Shown here: in pieces, positions 16,332-25,615 of the stretch
Layout of the letters: the number at the start of each line of letters is the position of its first letter
Position numbering within the stretch: position 1 is the first letter of the stretch
Source of the DNA: GCA-2731375 sp964590195
GTDB taxonomy: Bacteria > Pseudomonadota > Alphaproteobacteria > GCA-2731375
NCBI GenBank assembly: GCA_964590195.1
Contig: CAZPWJ010000001.1
Span: 248,001-312,000, forward strand
Direction: 5' to 3'
Length of the DNA: 64,000 bases
Notes under the pieces: generated by a model
The model's database searches: none
What the model was told of the DNA's origin: nothing
The model's input: the letters and a program-made list of their open reading frames with translations, nothing else
Made by a program: the position numbers and the translations under genes

Positions 16332-17513
16332 ATGAGCAAGCCTAAGGTCCGAACGGGTATTATAGGGGCTGGCTTTGCCGCCAGCTTTCATATCGAAGCG
16401 GCCCGGCGTGCTCATAGCGCCGATGTGGAGGTCATTGGTGTCCATTCCAGAAGCACCGCCAGTACCAAAAGCTTCGCCGAAAAGCACGGTATCGAGGCTT
16501 TTTCAACGCTGGACCCTCTATTGGATCAGATCGATGTGCTGCACGTCTGCGTTCCCCCCGCCCTGCACGAACCTGTCGCGGTACAGGCGTTGGCGCGCGG
16601 TGTATTTCCCATTGTCGAGAAACCGTTGACCGGATATTTCGGCGACGGCGCAGCGGATTTCGATGGCCGCACCGCATCCATGACCGAGGCCCGCAGCGGC
16701 GCCCTGGCCAGCATCGAGCGCATGCGCGCCGCGGAAGCGGACTCGAAAGCCCGTATCCTGTACGCCGAAAACTGGGTCTACGCCCCGACAATTCAGAAGG
16801 AGCGGGAGATCCTGGAAAAAACCAAGGGGCAGATCCTCTGGATGCATGGGGAGGAGGCCCATTCAGGCTCCCACGCCCCCAGTTATGGCCATTGGGACCA
16901 GGCCGGCGGCGGCGCCATGATCGGTAAGGGCTGCCATCCTCTGACCGCCGCCCTGTATCTGAAAAAAGTCGAGGGCCGGGCCCGTTTTGGCAGATCAATC
17001 CGCCCCGCCACGGTCACCGCGCGAACCCATGCCATCACCCAGCTGGAAAACTTTGTCGATACGGGCCATATCCGCGCGGATTATGTGGATATTGAGGATT
17101 TCGGCATGATCCACGTCACCTTTCAGGACGGAACCATTGCCACCGTGTTCGCCTCTGACATCGTGCTGGGCGGCGTGCATAATTGGCTGGAGGTCTGCGC
17201 CGGCAACCACCGCGCAATCTGTAACCTGAACCCTTCAAATCAGATGCAGACCTACAATCCGGTGGAGAGCCAGTTCGACGACGTCTATGTGGTGGAAAAA
17301 ATCGGCACCAAGCAAGGCTGGGCCAACACCGCGCCCGACGAGGATCATTCCCACGGCTTCCCGCAGGAGATCGAGGCTTTCTACCGCACCATCGCCCATG
17401 GTGAAGACGTGGAAAGCGACAGCGAATTGGCCGCCGATACCATCGCGACCATTTACAGCGGCTATGTCTCCGCCGCCAATGGCGGCGCGGCCGAGCCGAT
17501 TACCTTACTTTAG
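16332..17513 (+). CDS. Gfo/Idh/MocA family oxidoreductase
   Basis: A 393-residue NAD(P)-dependent sugar or inositol dehydrogenase-like protein. The Rossmann motif is TGIIGAGFAASFHIEAARRA, and the EKP motif is in PIVEKPLTG (Lys in the catalytic position). The second half is the GFO_IDH C-terminal alpha/beta domain. The start at 16332 has AGGAGGATCG upstream; the frame extends upstream without conservation. It is followed 20 bases later by an HpcH/HpaI aldolase on the same strand, suggesting an oxidation/aldol-cleavage pathway for a sugar or sugar acid. Confidence 0.85.
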   Translation: MSKPKVRTGIIGAGFAASFHIEAARRAHSADVEVIGVHSRSTASTKSFAEKHGIEAFSTLDPLLDQIDVLHVCVPPALHEPVAVQALARGVFPIVEKPLTGYFGDGAADFDGRTASMTEARSGALASIERMRAAEADSKARILYAENWVYAPTIQKEREILEKTKGQILWMHGEEAHSGSHAPSYGHWDQAGGGAMIGKGCHPLTAALYLKKVEGRARFGRSIRPATVTARTHAITQLENFVDTGHIRADYVDIEDFGMIHVTFQDGTIATVFASDIVLGGVHNWLEVCAGNHRAICNLNPSNQMQTYNPVESQFDDVYVVEKIGTKQGWANTAPDEDHSHGFPQEIEAFYRTIAHGEDVESDSELAADTIATIYSGYVSAANGGAAEPITLL

Positions 17514-17533
17514 AAGATCAAGGAATTATCAGC

Positions 17534-18331
17534 ATGATTATGCGCAATAGCCTTCGGGAAAAACTGGACGCGGGTGCCGCGACCCTTGGCACGCACTTTC
17601 TCTCGTCCGATCCGGATATCCCGGAAATTATCGGTGACACGGGCCTGTTCGATTACGGCGAATATTGCGCCGAGTATTCCGCTTTCGATATGCAGACGCT
17701 CAATCATCTGGCCCGCGCCGGCCAGTGCGCCAACCTAGCTCTGATGCTGAAGCCGGATCAGGAGAGCCAGGGTTTTTGGACCCAGGCCGCCATGGGTGCC
17801 GGCTTCAAGGCTGTACTGTTCACGGACATCCGCACGGCGGCGGACGTTGTCGAATGCCACCGCATTGTCGCCGCCGATAACCCCGAGAAAGGCGGCAACA
17901 TGGGCGTTAAGCTGCGCCGCCCGGCTCTGACCGGCTATCAGCCCGACAACTATCTTGAGGATCTGAACAGCTTTGTCTTCACCATCATGATCGAAAAAAA
18001 TGTCGCCCTGGATGATATTGATGCCATCCTGGAAATGGCCAAGGCCAAGGGCGTCGCCATGACCCAGTGGGGACCGGCGGATTTCGGCTTTTCCCGTGGT
18101 GAGCCAAGCCTGATGCACACGGATGGCATCCGGCCCTTCGAGGAACAGGTGATCAAAAAATCCATCGAACACGGTGTTGCCCCGCGCATCGAAATCGCCG
18201 AGCCGGAACAGGCCAAACGTTACGTCGACCTGGGCGTCCGCCATTTCTGCATCGGATGGGACCGATTTATCCTGCAAGCTGGCCTGACCCGCATTGGCGA
18301 GGGCATGCGCAAGGTATTGGAGGACGTCTAG
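17534..18331 (+). CDS. HpcH/HpaI family aldolase
   Basis: A 265-residue class II pyruvate-type aldolase of the HpcH/HpaI TIM-barrel family. The N-terminal TLGTHFLSSDPDIPEIIGDT segment, a central VKLRRPALTGY and the C-terminal IGWDRFILQAG are recognisable. The family cleaves 4-hydroxy-2-oxo acids into pyruvate and an aldehyde with a divalent metal. The usual metal-binding glutamate region is present as IMIEKNVALDD. Cotranscription with the Gfo/Idh/MocA gene is likely; the exact substrate is unknown. Confidence 0.85.
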   Translation: MIMRNSLREKLDAGAATLGTHFLSSDPDIPEIIGDTGLFDYGEYCAEYSAFDMQTLNHLARAGQCANLALMLKPDQESQGFWTQAAMGAGFKAVLFTDIRTAADVVECHRIVAADNPEKGGNMGVKLRRPALTGYQPDNYLEDLNSFVFTIMIEKNVALDDIDAILEMAKAKGVAMTQWGPADFGFSRGEPSLMHTDGIRPFEEQVIKKSIEHGVAPRIEIAEPEQAKRYVDLGVRHFCIGWDRFILQAGLTRIGEGMRKVLEDV

Positions 18332-18499
18332 ACCGCTTTCTAATTTCATCGAATTGCCGAGCTGACCGCGCCACGAGTTGGGGACCCACGGGATTATGAT
18401 GACTGGGTGGCCGAGAGCGGGTGGCTTGGCGAATTGATGAATATGAAAGATGGTCTAGGCTCACGGTCCGGCGGCCAGACGTAATGATATCCTCTTAAT

Positions 18500-18733
18500 T
18501 CAGGCCTTTTCGACGACCAAAAGATGCGGTCCATCCGGGTTGGCGGCATCTTCGGGCTCCAGGGAAATAACTTTATGACCATGTTCGCGCACGGAACGCG
18601 GGACGTTCTGTAATGGTTCCATGCCCTGCAAGCGCACGGTCGCCCGCTCCCCCGGTTCCATGGATTCGATCAATAGTTTCGTTCGGACAAAGGTCATCGG
18701 ACAAATTTGCGCTGTTATGTCTAGAAAATTCAT
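18500..18733 (-). CDS. TusA-like sulfurtransferase
   Basis: A 77-residue SirA/TusA/YedF-family protein: N-terminal FLDITAQICPMTFVRTKLLI with the conserved CPxP-type loop altered to CPMT, then a beta strand RATVRLQG and the C-terminal VISLEPED. The cysteine that carries sulfur is retained. Family members act in sulfur relay for tRNA thiolation, cofactor synthesis or sulfur oxidation. The start at 18733 is supported by family length. A longer start at 18757 adds eight residues. Confidence 0.82.
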   Translation of the reverse strand: MNFLDITAQICPMTFVRTKLLIESMEPGERATVRLQGMEPLQNVPRSVREHGHKVISLEPEDAANPDGPHLLVVEKA

Positions 18734-18801
18734 TATTATGTCCGTTTTCACACCCAATATCCAAATACTAAAACAAATATTCCCGAATTATTGTTTTTCT
18801 A

Positions 18802-18830
18802 TTGCATAAAAGGCAACATAATTCTAATAT
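18802..18830 (+). promoter_or_regulatory. Promoter of the mucR-like gene
   Basis: TTGCAT (18802-18807) and TAATAT (18825-18830) are spaced by exactly 17 bases in an AT-rich stretch. They lie about 65 bases before the MucR start codon. This is a good match to a housekeeping-sigma promoter. Confidence 0.6.
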
Positions 18831-18893
18831 TATCCCTGAATTATGAAGTCCGTGCATTTGCAATTGTCTGATTTTCTTGAAGGAACTGGTAAC

Positions 18894-19316
18894 ATGGCTG
18901 AACAAGGTACTGATCTTAGTGAACTATTGACGCTAACCACGGACATTGTTGCATCCCATGTTTCCAACAACGGCGTTCCTGTCAGTGAATTACCGCAATT
19001 GATTCAGCAGGTCTACGCGACTTTAGCGGAACTTGGCAAGGAAGCTGCCCCGGCTGCGGAAAAACCGCAACCAGCCGTGCCGATCCGGAAATCAATTACA
19101 CCGGATTTCATTATCTGCCTGGAAGACGGCAAGAAACTGAAAATGCTGAAACGGCATTTGAAGACCGCCTACGACATGACGCCCGATCAGTACCGGGAGC
19201 GCTGGGGTTTAGCCTCGGACTATCCCATGGTTGCGCCGAATTATGCGGAACAACGCCGCGACCTGGCCAAGAAAATTGGCCTGGGCACATCACGAAGCCG
19301 CCGCGGCGCGGCTTAA
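18894..19316 (+). CDS. MucR/Ros family transcriptional regulator
   Basis: A 140-residue MucR/Ros regulator: N-terminal helix TDLSELLTLTTDIVASHVSN, then a C-terminal DNA-binding region with FIICLEDGKKLKMLKRHL and YPMVAPNYAEQRRDLAKKIG. This family controls surface polysaccharide, motility and virulence in alphaproteobacteria. The zinc-finger region keeps the single Cys (ICLED) and the first His (KRHL), but the next ligand position reads KTAYDM with alanine where many MucR proteins have a second histidine. The start at 18894 is supported by AAGGA. A frame 17 codons longer exists upstream without conservation. Confidence 0.92.
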   Translation: MAEQGTDLSELLTLTTDIVASHVSNNGVPVSELPQLIQQVYATLAELGKEAAPAAEKPQPAVPIRKSITPDFIICLEDGKKLKMLKRHLKTAYDMTPDQYRERWGLASDYPMVAPNYAEQRRDLAKKIGLGTSRSRRGAA

Positions 19317-19371
19317 GGGGATCTTTCATCGTAGCGCTCTGGGTGGTCGAACGGCTGGAGGGTAGGACTGA

Positions 19372-19830
19372 ATGCCGGGGCATATAGAACGGCTTTGCTT
19401 GGAACGCGGTCTGCGGATGACCGGGCAACGCCGCGTTGTGGCCCGTGTACTGTCGGAAGCCGACGATCATCCCGACGCGGAAGAGGTCTATCGCCGGGCC
19501 AGCAAGCTGGATCCGAAAATATCCATTGCGACCGTCTACCGCACCCTGCGCATTTTTGAAGACGCGGGCATTTTGCAGCGGCTGGAATTCGGCGATGGCC
19601 GAGCTCGATTTGAACGCGCCGAGAGCGATCATCATGATCATTTGATCGACACCGAAAGCGGCAAGGTGATCGAATTTCAAAACGAGCAAATGGAACGATT
19701 GCAGGAAAAAATAGCCGCCGATCTGGGCTTTCGCCTGGTCGGCCACCGAATGGAACTCTACGGCGTACCTTTGCAGGATGGGCGCCCTTCCAGCAGCGGC
19801 GATGACGACGGGAATGACGGCGGCGACTAG
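19372..19830 (+). CDS. Fur family transcriptional regulator
   Basis: A 152-residue ferric-uptake-regulator family protein. The winged helix is at residues 15-75 (RMTGQRRVVARVL ... ISIATVYRTLRIFEDAGIL) and the metal-binding domain contains SDHHDHLID, His87, His88 and His90. The CxxC pairs that hold structural zinc in E. coli Fur are absent, and the Cys of HDHLIC is Asp93 here. Alphaproteobacterial Fur/Mur proteins often lack these cysteines. It could sense iron or manganese. It sits between mucR and miaB, as in many Rhodospirillales. Confidence 0.92.
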   Translation: MPGHIERLCLERGLRMTGQRRVVARVLSEADDHPDAEEVYRRASKLDPKISIATVYRTLRIFEDAGILQRLEFGDGRARFERAESDHHDHLIDTESGKVIEFQNEQMERLQEKIAADLGFRLVGHRMELYGVPLQDGRPSSSGDDDGNDGGD

Positions 19831-20090
19831 GGCAGTTTCGGTTCCAGGACGCGTGGTCATCGCGGCACTTCGCGGCGGGCGAAACGGCCTTCAGATTGCC
19901 GGCATGCAGAGATAACAAAGCGGATAGGTTGACGGCGGCCTGACTTCTTGACTATTTGCGCCCTATTGATAGTGTTTTCCCTGATAACATAGTGTGGAGC
20001 GCGATAAGGGAATGAACCAACATCGCCAGCGCCTGAATATATGTCGGGCGCGCGAGAGCGAGACCAATAGCAGACGCCGGGCAGCCGGCG

Positions 20091-21620
20091 GTGGTTATTG
20101 CGGACGCGGTCGGCCTCCCTTGCCCCGAAAATTCCTTGGCTAAGAAACTTTTTATCCGCACCTACGGGTGCCAGATGAACGTCTATGATTCGGCCCGCAT
20201 GGCGGATGTCCTGGCGCCCCTGGGTTATGCCCAGGCCGACGGCCCGGAAGAGGCGGACATGGTTATTCTCAACACCTGCCACATCCGCGAAAAAGCAGCG
20301 GAGAAAGTGTATTCCGAACTGGGCCGACTGCGCCAAATCAAGGAACAGCGGGTAGAGGACAATCCGGAAGACCCAGGCCCGGTGCTCGCCGTCGCCGGTT
20401 GCGTGGCCCAGGCCGAGGGGGCCGAGATGCTGGCCAGGGCGCCGTTTCTGGACATCGTTTTTGGACCGCAAACCTACCACCGCCTGCCCGAAATGATCGC
20501 CCGCGCCGAGCGCGCCGCGAAAAAGAACAGTGGCACGCAAGGCCGCAGGGGCGCGGGGGTACTGGATACGGATTTCCCGGACGAGGCAAAATTCGACCAT
20601 TTGCCAATGGCCCGCGCGGATATCGCGGCGGCGGGCCGTACCGCGTTTCTGACCATCCAGGAAGGCTGCGACAAATTCTGCACCTTCTGCGTGGTGCCCT
20701 ATACTAGGGGCGTGGAATTCTCGCGTCCCGGTCAGGCGATTCTGGCGGAGTGCCAGGCCCTGGTCGAGGCGGGCGTGCGCGAGGTCACCCTGCTGGGACA
20801 AAACGTTAATGCCTATCACGGGGCGGCGCCAGACCAGGGCGCCGGCGGCAGCACCACCGCGACATGGGATCTGGCCGAATTAATTGCGCAACTGGCCGGG
20901 ATCGATGGTCTGGAGCGGATCCGCTACACCACGTCTCATCCCAGGGACATGGCCGACAGCCTGTATGCCGCGCACGGCAACTGCGAAAAATTGATGCCCT
21001 ACCTGCATCTGCCGGCACAGTCGGGATCGGACCGCATCCTGGCCGCCATGAACAGGGGTTACACGGCGGCGGAATACCGGGCCAGCGTCGCGCGTCTGCG
21101 CCAGGTACGGCCCGACATTGCCCTCTCGGGAGATTTCATTGTCGGCTTTCCCGGCGAGACCGACGCGGACTTCGAGGCCACCATGGCGTTGGTAGCACAG
21201 GTCAACTACGCGCAGGCCTATTCCTTCAAGTACAGCCCCCGCCCCGGCACGCCGGCGGCCTTGCTGGAAAATCAAGTGCCAGACGATGTACGCGGCGAAC
21301 GGTTGCAACGGCTACAGGCCCTGTTGGACAGCCAGCAACAGGCTTTTAATCAGCAGATGGTGGGCCGGCGCATGCGCCTGTTGCTGGACCGGCCTGGCCG
21401 GCGGCCCGGTCAATTGGTTGGCCGCAGCCCATATATGCAAGCGGTGCATCTGGATGGCCCCGCCTCAATGCTGGGGCGAATGGTCGAGGTTGAGATCACC
21501 GATGCCCATGCCAACAGCTTGGCGGGCCAATTGATTAGCGGCGATCAAGCAGCGGATATAGGGCGGACGGCAACGATGCCGCCGGCGAGCAAGGCAAGCA
21601 GCATGGAGCAGATAATTTGA
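20091..21620 (+). CDS. miaB: tRNA-2-methylthio-N6-dimethylallyladenosine synthase MiaB
   Basis: A 509-residue methylthiotransferase that adds the 2-methylthio group at A37 of tRNAs reading UNN codons. Its N-terminal UPF0004 domain has cluster cysteines Cys27 (TYGCQMN), Cys63 and Cys104. The radical-SAM motif EGCDKFCTFC gives Cys193, Cys197 and Cys200. A C-terminal TRAM-like region follows (QLVGRSPYMQAVH). The GTG at 20091 is the only good start in the frame; a TTG 15 codons downstream is less likely. Candidate promoter elements lie in the 260-base gap after fur, including TTGACT near 19946. It overlaps phoH by four bases. Confidence 0.95.
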   Translation: MVIADAVGLPCPENSLAKKLFIRTYGCQMNVYDSARMADVLAPLGYAQADGPEEADMVILNTCHIREKAAEKVYSELGRLRQIKEQRVEDNPEDPGPVLAVAGCVAQAEGAEMLARAPFLDIVFGPQTYHRLPEMIARAERAAKKNSGTQGRRGAGVLDTDFPDEAKFDHLPMARADIAAAGRTAFLTIQEGCDKFCTFCVVPYTRGVEFSRPGQAILAECQALVEAGVREVTLLGQNVNAYHGAAPDQGAGGSTTATWDLAELIAQLAGIDGLERIRYTTSHPRDMADSLYAAHGNCEKLMPYLHLPAQSGSDRILAAMNRGYTAAEYRASVARLRQVRPDIALSGDFIVGFPGETDADFEATMALVAQVNYAQAYSFKYSPRPGTPAALLENQVPDDVRGERLQRLQALLDSQQQAFNQQMVGRRMRLLLDRPGRRPGQLVGRSPYMQAVHLDGPASMLGRMVEVEITDAHANSLAGQLISGDQAADIGRTATMPPASKASSMEQII

Positions 21621-22702
21621 ACATGGCAACAAATGGCGGCGAACCGGCCCTGGTGATCGATTTTGATGATACCCGGTTGCTGGCGCCGCTGTTTGGCGAG
21701 CATGACCGCCACTTGGCCCGGATTGAGCAACGGCTGGGCCTGTCGCTGGTGCCGAGGGGTAACAGGGTAGCGATCCTGGGCGAGGCACATTCAGCGGCGG
21801 TGGCCCGCGCCGCCCTCGAAGATCTGTACCAGCGCCTGAAAGGTGGTCTGGAAGTCACGGTGGCGGATGTGGATGGCGCCGTCCGCATGGCCGAGGTGCA
21901 ACCGCTCGAACAAACCGAGACGCAATCGCGGTCCGATGCAACCGACGAAGGGACCAAGGCGGCAAAATCCGAGCGTAAATCCAAGCGCAAACCTGAACGC
22001 GCGTCACGGCGGACAACCGGCGCGGAAGACACGCTTATCAGAACTCAGAAAAAACTGATCACCCCGCGCTCGCCGAAACAGGCGGCGTATGTGGACGCCA
22101 TGCGGCATCATGATCTGGTCTTTGGCTTGGGCCCAGCTGGTACCGGCAAGACCTATCTTGCAGTCGCGATCGCGGTTTCCATGTTGCTGGAAGAGGCCGT
22201 GGAACGCATCGTTCTAACCCGCCCGGCGGTCGAGGCCGGCGAACGCCTTGGCTTTCTGCCCGGCGCGCTGGAGGAAAAGGTCGATCCATATATGCGGCCC
22301 ATGTACGATGCCCTCTATGACATGATGCCCGGCGACCGGGTTTTGCGCCGCCGTGACGCGGGCGATATCGAGGTTGCGCCGTTGGCCTATATGCGCGGCC
22401 GTACCTTGTCCAACGCCTGTGTTATCCTGGACGAGGCGCAAAATACCACACCGGTGCAGATGAAGATGTTTCTGACCCGCATGGGCGAGAACAGCCGCAT
22501 GGTGGTGACGGGTGATCCGTCCCAGGTTGACCTGCCGGCGGGAACGCCGTCCGGCCTTAAAGATGCACTGGGCATTCTGGGCGGCATCGAGGGCATCAAG
22601 ATGATTGAATTCGGCGCCGACGATGTGGTCCGCCATCCCCTGGTTGGTACCATCGTGCGGGCTTACGAACAGTCCGGTAAGACAAGAGCCGGCAGGGACT
22701 AG
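21617..22702 (+). CDS. PhoH family ATPase
   Basis: A 361-residue PhoH-like P-loop ATPase. Walker A is GLGPAGTGKTYLA and Walker B is VILDEAQNTT. GDPSQVDLPAG follows. The N-terminal segment before residue 120 is variable and lysine/arginine rich. It is often encoded beside YbeY and is implicated in RNA metabolism. Starts: TTG at 21617 has GGAG eight bases upstream and overlaps the miaB stop. An in-frame ATG at 21623 is 14 bases from that site. I prefer the TTG, with the ATG as the alternative. Confidence 0.92.
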   Translation: MNMATNGGEPALVIDFDDTRLLAPLFGEHDRHLARIEQRLGLSLVPRGNRVAILGEAHSAAVARAALEDLYQRLKGGLEVTVADVDGAVRMAEVQPLEQTETQSRSDATDEGTKAAKSERKSKRKPERASRRTTGAEDTLIRTQKKLITPRSPKQAAYVDAMRHHDLVFGLGPAGTGKTYLAVAIAVSMLLEEAVERIVLTRPAVEAGERLGFLPGALEEKVDPYMRPMYDALYDMMPGDRVLRRRDAGDIEVAPLAYMRGRTLSNACVILDEAQNTTPVQMKMFLTRMGENSRMVVTGDPSQVDLPAGTPSGLKDALGILGGIEGIKMIEFGADDVVRHPLVGTIVRAYEQSGKTRAGRD

Positions 22703-22704
22703 AG

Positions 22705-25134
22705 ATGCAGGGCAACGACGACGGTCCAGATACGCCGGCCGGCACACCGCCCGGTACGCCACCCATCTCGGGGCCCATGGGTCCCGGCGGTTTGGCGGAA
22801 ACACGCGAGGCGCTGCGCAAGGCGGCCAGCGTGGCCCTGGCGGACGACCGTTGGCAGCGCTGGCGGCCGGTGCGGGATATCGCCGCCGTACTGGGTTTTA
22901 TCGTGCTGATGACCATGTTGTTGATCCAGCCTGGTGGCGGCAGGGTGGCGCAACCCGCCATTGATACCGTGGCCCAGGCGACGATCCGCGCCGGCCGTGA
23001 TGTCCTGATCGAGGACCGCTCGGCAACCCAGGCCCGCCGAGAAGAAGTCCGGGCCGGGGTCGCCGAAATTTTTGATTATGATTCCGATCTCTATTTTGGC
23101 CTCGGCGACAAGGTATTCAAAGCACTGGCCAATCTAAAGACGCGAAAAGCGGACGATGCCAAGCCGGCGGCGGACCGCAGGGCAGCTTTTCAGGAAGAAC
23201 TTGGCGCCGCCGTTGGCAGCGGCGTCTTTGCCCTGCTCGAAGGCCTGGCCGATCCCAGCGATGCGGCGCTGGCGATCAATTTCTTTCTTAACATGGGCCT
23301 CGACCGCCAGGTGATCGCCGACCGTGGCGCCCTGCCGTCCGGAAGCGACTCCGGCACCGGCGGCAGTCTGGAAATCTGGGACCTGGGCCTGAAAATGGGT
23401 TCGCGCCGGGAAAATACCGTCGGCATCATTGATTTACGCCAATTGCGCCGCCTGATGACGGCCCGGGCCGGCGATGCCCCCTATGGCGAAGCCCGCATCG
23501 TACGCAGCTGGATCCTGCAAGCGGCCCAGGAGATAGCGCGGCCAAATCTGCAACCCAACCAGGTCGCCAGCCAGAAACGGCGCGACCAAGCGGTGGCGGG
23601 TGTCGAACCTGTGTTTCTGCGGATCAAGGCGGGTGAAGTTATCGTTCGCCGAGGCGACCGGGTTACCGCCATGGCCTGGCGCCGTATTGGCATCCTGAAC
23701 GAGAATGCCGACGGGCGTCAGGTCTGGCGTGAAATGGTTGCCGTCGCGAGTCTGTTGGTAGGCTTTCTGCTGTTGGGTGCGGTCTTTTTCTCCCGCGCCC
23801 GGGTGCCGCTTAGCTTTGGCCGGAAGTCCGCTTATCTGACCCTGAGCATTGTCGCCGCCACCTCCCTAATCGGCGTCGCCATGTTCTATGCCGGCCTGGG
23901 TTTTGCCGACGGCATGGGCTTTGATCCCGACGCCGCTGCCTATTTCATACCCCTGGCGCTGGCCACGGTATTGGTATCACTGTTGGTCGATGCGCGGACA
24001 TCTTTGCTGGTCGGGGTGGTTTTGACTTTGTTCCTGGCCTATCGGGTGAATGGCGATTTGTGGCTGGCAACGAATTACATCGTCGGCGCATTGGTCGCCG
24101 GCATCGCCGCCCGGCGCAGCCGCCGCCGCATTGATCTGCTGCGCATTGGCTTGATGGTGGCCCTGGCCCAGGCGGCCATGGTGCCGGTTACCGTGACCCT
24201 TGCCGGCCATGCCATGGGCAGCGAACATCTACCCCTGATGTTGGGCGCGGTGGTTTCGGGCCTGTTGGTCGGGGTGGCGACATTGGGCCTTCTGCCTGCC
24301 TTTGAATGGCTGTTCGACGAGACCACGGATACCCGTCTGCTGGAGTTGGCCTCGGCCGACAATCCGCTGTTGAAGGAATTGGCCCTGAAGGCGCCGGGCA
24401 CCTACTACCATTCCACCATGGTCGCCAACTTGGCTGAAGCCGGCGCCGAGGCCATTGGCGCCAATGGCCTTATGTGCCGTGTCATGGCCCTGTATCACGA
24501 TATCGGCAAGCTGCAACGGCCGGCCTATTTCATGGAAAACCAGCGCGGCAGCGACAATATTCATGCCCGCCTGGCGCCGGATGTTTCAGCCCGGGTGATC
24601 CTGCATCATATTCTCGACGGCCTGGAGATGGCGCGCAAGGCCAAGTTGGGCCGATTGATTCTGGAGGGCATCGCCCAGCATCAGGGAACAACGCTGTTGC
24701 GTGTGTTCCATGAAAAGGCCAAGGCCCAAGGTTTTAACGGCCCCGAAGAAGACTACCGTTATCCCGGACCGCGGCCGCAGCGGCGGGAAGCCGGCATTCT
24801 ATTGCTGGCCGATTCCATCGAAGCCGCGACCCGGGCCCTGAAAGACCCCACCGCGGCAAGCGTTGGCGCGCGGGTCCGCGATGTTATCGAGATGCGCGTC
24901 AGCGAAGGCGAGCTGGATGACTGCAATCTGACCCTGCGCGATCTGGACATTATCGAAACCACGTTTACCCGCACCTTGACCCTGGGTGTGTTCCACAATC
25001 GTGTCGATTATCCACCCATGGCGACCCCGACCGGTTCCTCACTGGAAGGCGATGCTGAAGGCGAAACGAGAGGCGATGCAGATAGAGATCATCGTGTCCA
25101 CCCCCTGCCGGGCGTGGCTGACCGACCTGCCTGA
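22705..25134 (+). CDS. 7TM-HD cyclic-di-AMP-type phosphodiesterase (PgpH/YqfF-like)
   Basis: An 809-residue membrane protein: short N-terminal cytoplasmic tail, one transmembrane helix near residue 65, an extracellular 7TMR-HDED domain up to about residue 350, seven transmembrane helices from about residue 350 to 545, and a C-terminal HD domain with the catalytic pair His598-Asp599 in ALYHDIGKL. Firmicute PgpH homologues hydrolyse cyclic-di-AMP. Whether this bacterium makes that nucleotide is not shown here, and no diadenylate cyclase is visible in the window. The end overlaps ybeY by 59 bases. Confidence 0.9.
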   Translation: MQGNDDGPDTPAGTPPGTPPISGPMGPGGLAETREALRKAASVALADDRWQRWRPVRDIAAVLGFIVLMTMLLIQPGGGRVAQPAIDTVAQATIRAGRDVLIEDRSATQARREEVRAGVAEIFDYDSDLYFGLGDKVFKALANLKTRKADDAKPAADRRAAFQEELGAAVGSGVFALLEGLADPSDAALAINFFLNMGLDRQVIADRGALPSGSDSGTGGSLEIWDLGLKMGSRRENTVGIIDLRQLRRLMTARAGDAPYGEARIVRSWILQAAQEIARPNLQPNQVASQKRRDQAVAGVEPVFLRIKAGEVIVRRGDRVTAMAWRRIGILNENADGRQVWREMVAVASLLVGFLLLGAVFFSRARVPLSFGRKSAYLTLSIVAATSLIGVAMFYAGLGFADGMGFDPDAAAYFIPLALATVLVSLLVDARTSLLVGVVLTLFLAYRVNGDLWLATNYIVGALVAGIAARRSRRRIDLLRIGLMVALAQAAMVPVTVTLAGHAMGSEHLPLMLGAVVSGLLVGVATLGLLPAFEWLFDETTDTRLLELASADNPLLKELALKAPGTYYHSTMVANLAEAGAEAIGANGLMCRVMALYHDIGKLQRPAYFMENQRGSDNIHARLAPDVSARVILHHILDGLEMARKAKLGRLILEGIAQHQGTTLLRVFHEKAKAQGFNGPEEDYRYPGPRPQRREAGILLLADSIEAATRALKDPTAASVGARVRDVIEMRVSEGELDDCNLTLRDLDIIETTFTRTLTLGVFHNRVDYPPMATPTGSSLEGDAEGETRGDADRDHRVHPLPGVADRPA

Positions 25135-25615
25135 CGCGGTGGAGATCAGTCAAAACACCGTGGCCGCCGTTTTGACCGACGCCGGTCAGCTGGATGTTGT
25201 TCTGGCCGGCCGGGAGATCGAAGTTGGCGTGACACTGACCGACGATGGAGAGATGCGGCAGCTTAACAAGGATTTTCGCCAAACCGACAAGGCAACCAAT
25301 GTATTGTCCTTTGCCGGCGATAGCGATAACGGTACCGGCCCGGTGGCAAACAATCCGCAAATGCCATTGTTACTGGGCGATATCGTGCTGGCCCATGGCG
25401 TGGTCAGCGGCGAAGCGCTGGATCAGGCCAAGCGTTTGCATGATCATTTTTGCCACTTGCTGGTTCATGGTACGCTGCACCTGCTGGGTTTGGATCACAT
25501 GGACGAGGAAGAGGCGCAAACAATGGAAGAGCGGGAAGTGGCGATCCTGGCCCGTATGGGCATTGCCGACCCCTATCTGTTGACGGACCAACGTGTATCA
25601 TTGGATCTGACATGA
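25076..25615 (+). CDS. ybeY: Endoribonuclease YbeY, rRNA maturation factor
   Basis: A 179-residue metal-dependent RNase involved in 16S rRNA 3' maturation and ribosome quality control. The motif HGTLHLLGLDH (His131, His135, His141) binds zinc. The N-terminus MQIEIIVSTPCRAWL is variable. It starts at an ATG preceded by GAGAGGCG inside the preceding HD phosphodiesterase gene and its stop overlaps the corC start as ATGA. The tight packing indicates one transcript with phoH, pgpH, corC and lnt. Confidence 0.95.
   Translation: MQIEIIVSTPCRAWLTDLPDAVEISQNTVAAVLTDAGQLDVVLAGREIEVGVTLTDDGEMRQLNKDFRQTDKATNVLSFAGDSDNGTGPVANNPQMPLLLGDIVLAHGVVSGEALDQAKRLHDHFCHLLVHGTLHLLGLDHMDEEEAQTMEEREVAILARMGIADPYLLTDQRVSLDLT

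Noticed and set aside
18332..18499. Open stretch reading like ...DPRDYDDWVAESGWLGE... after the HpaI-like aldolase
   Set aside because: It looks protein-like but lacks a start codon with a ribosome site and I recognise no family. It may be a relic, which I cannot show.
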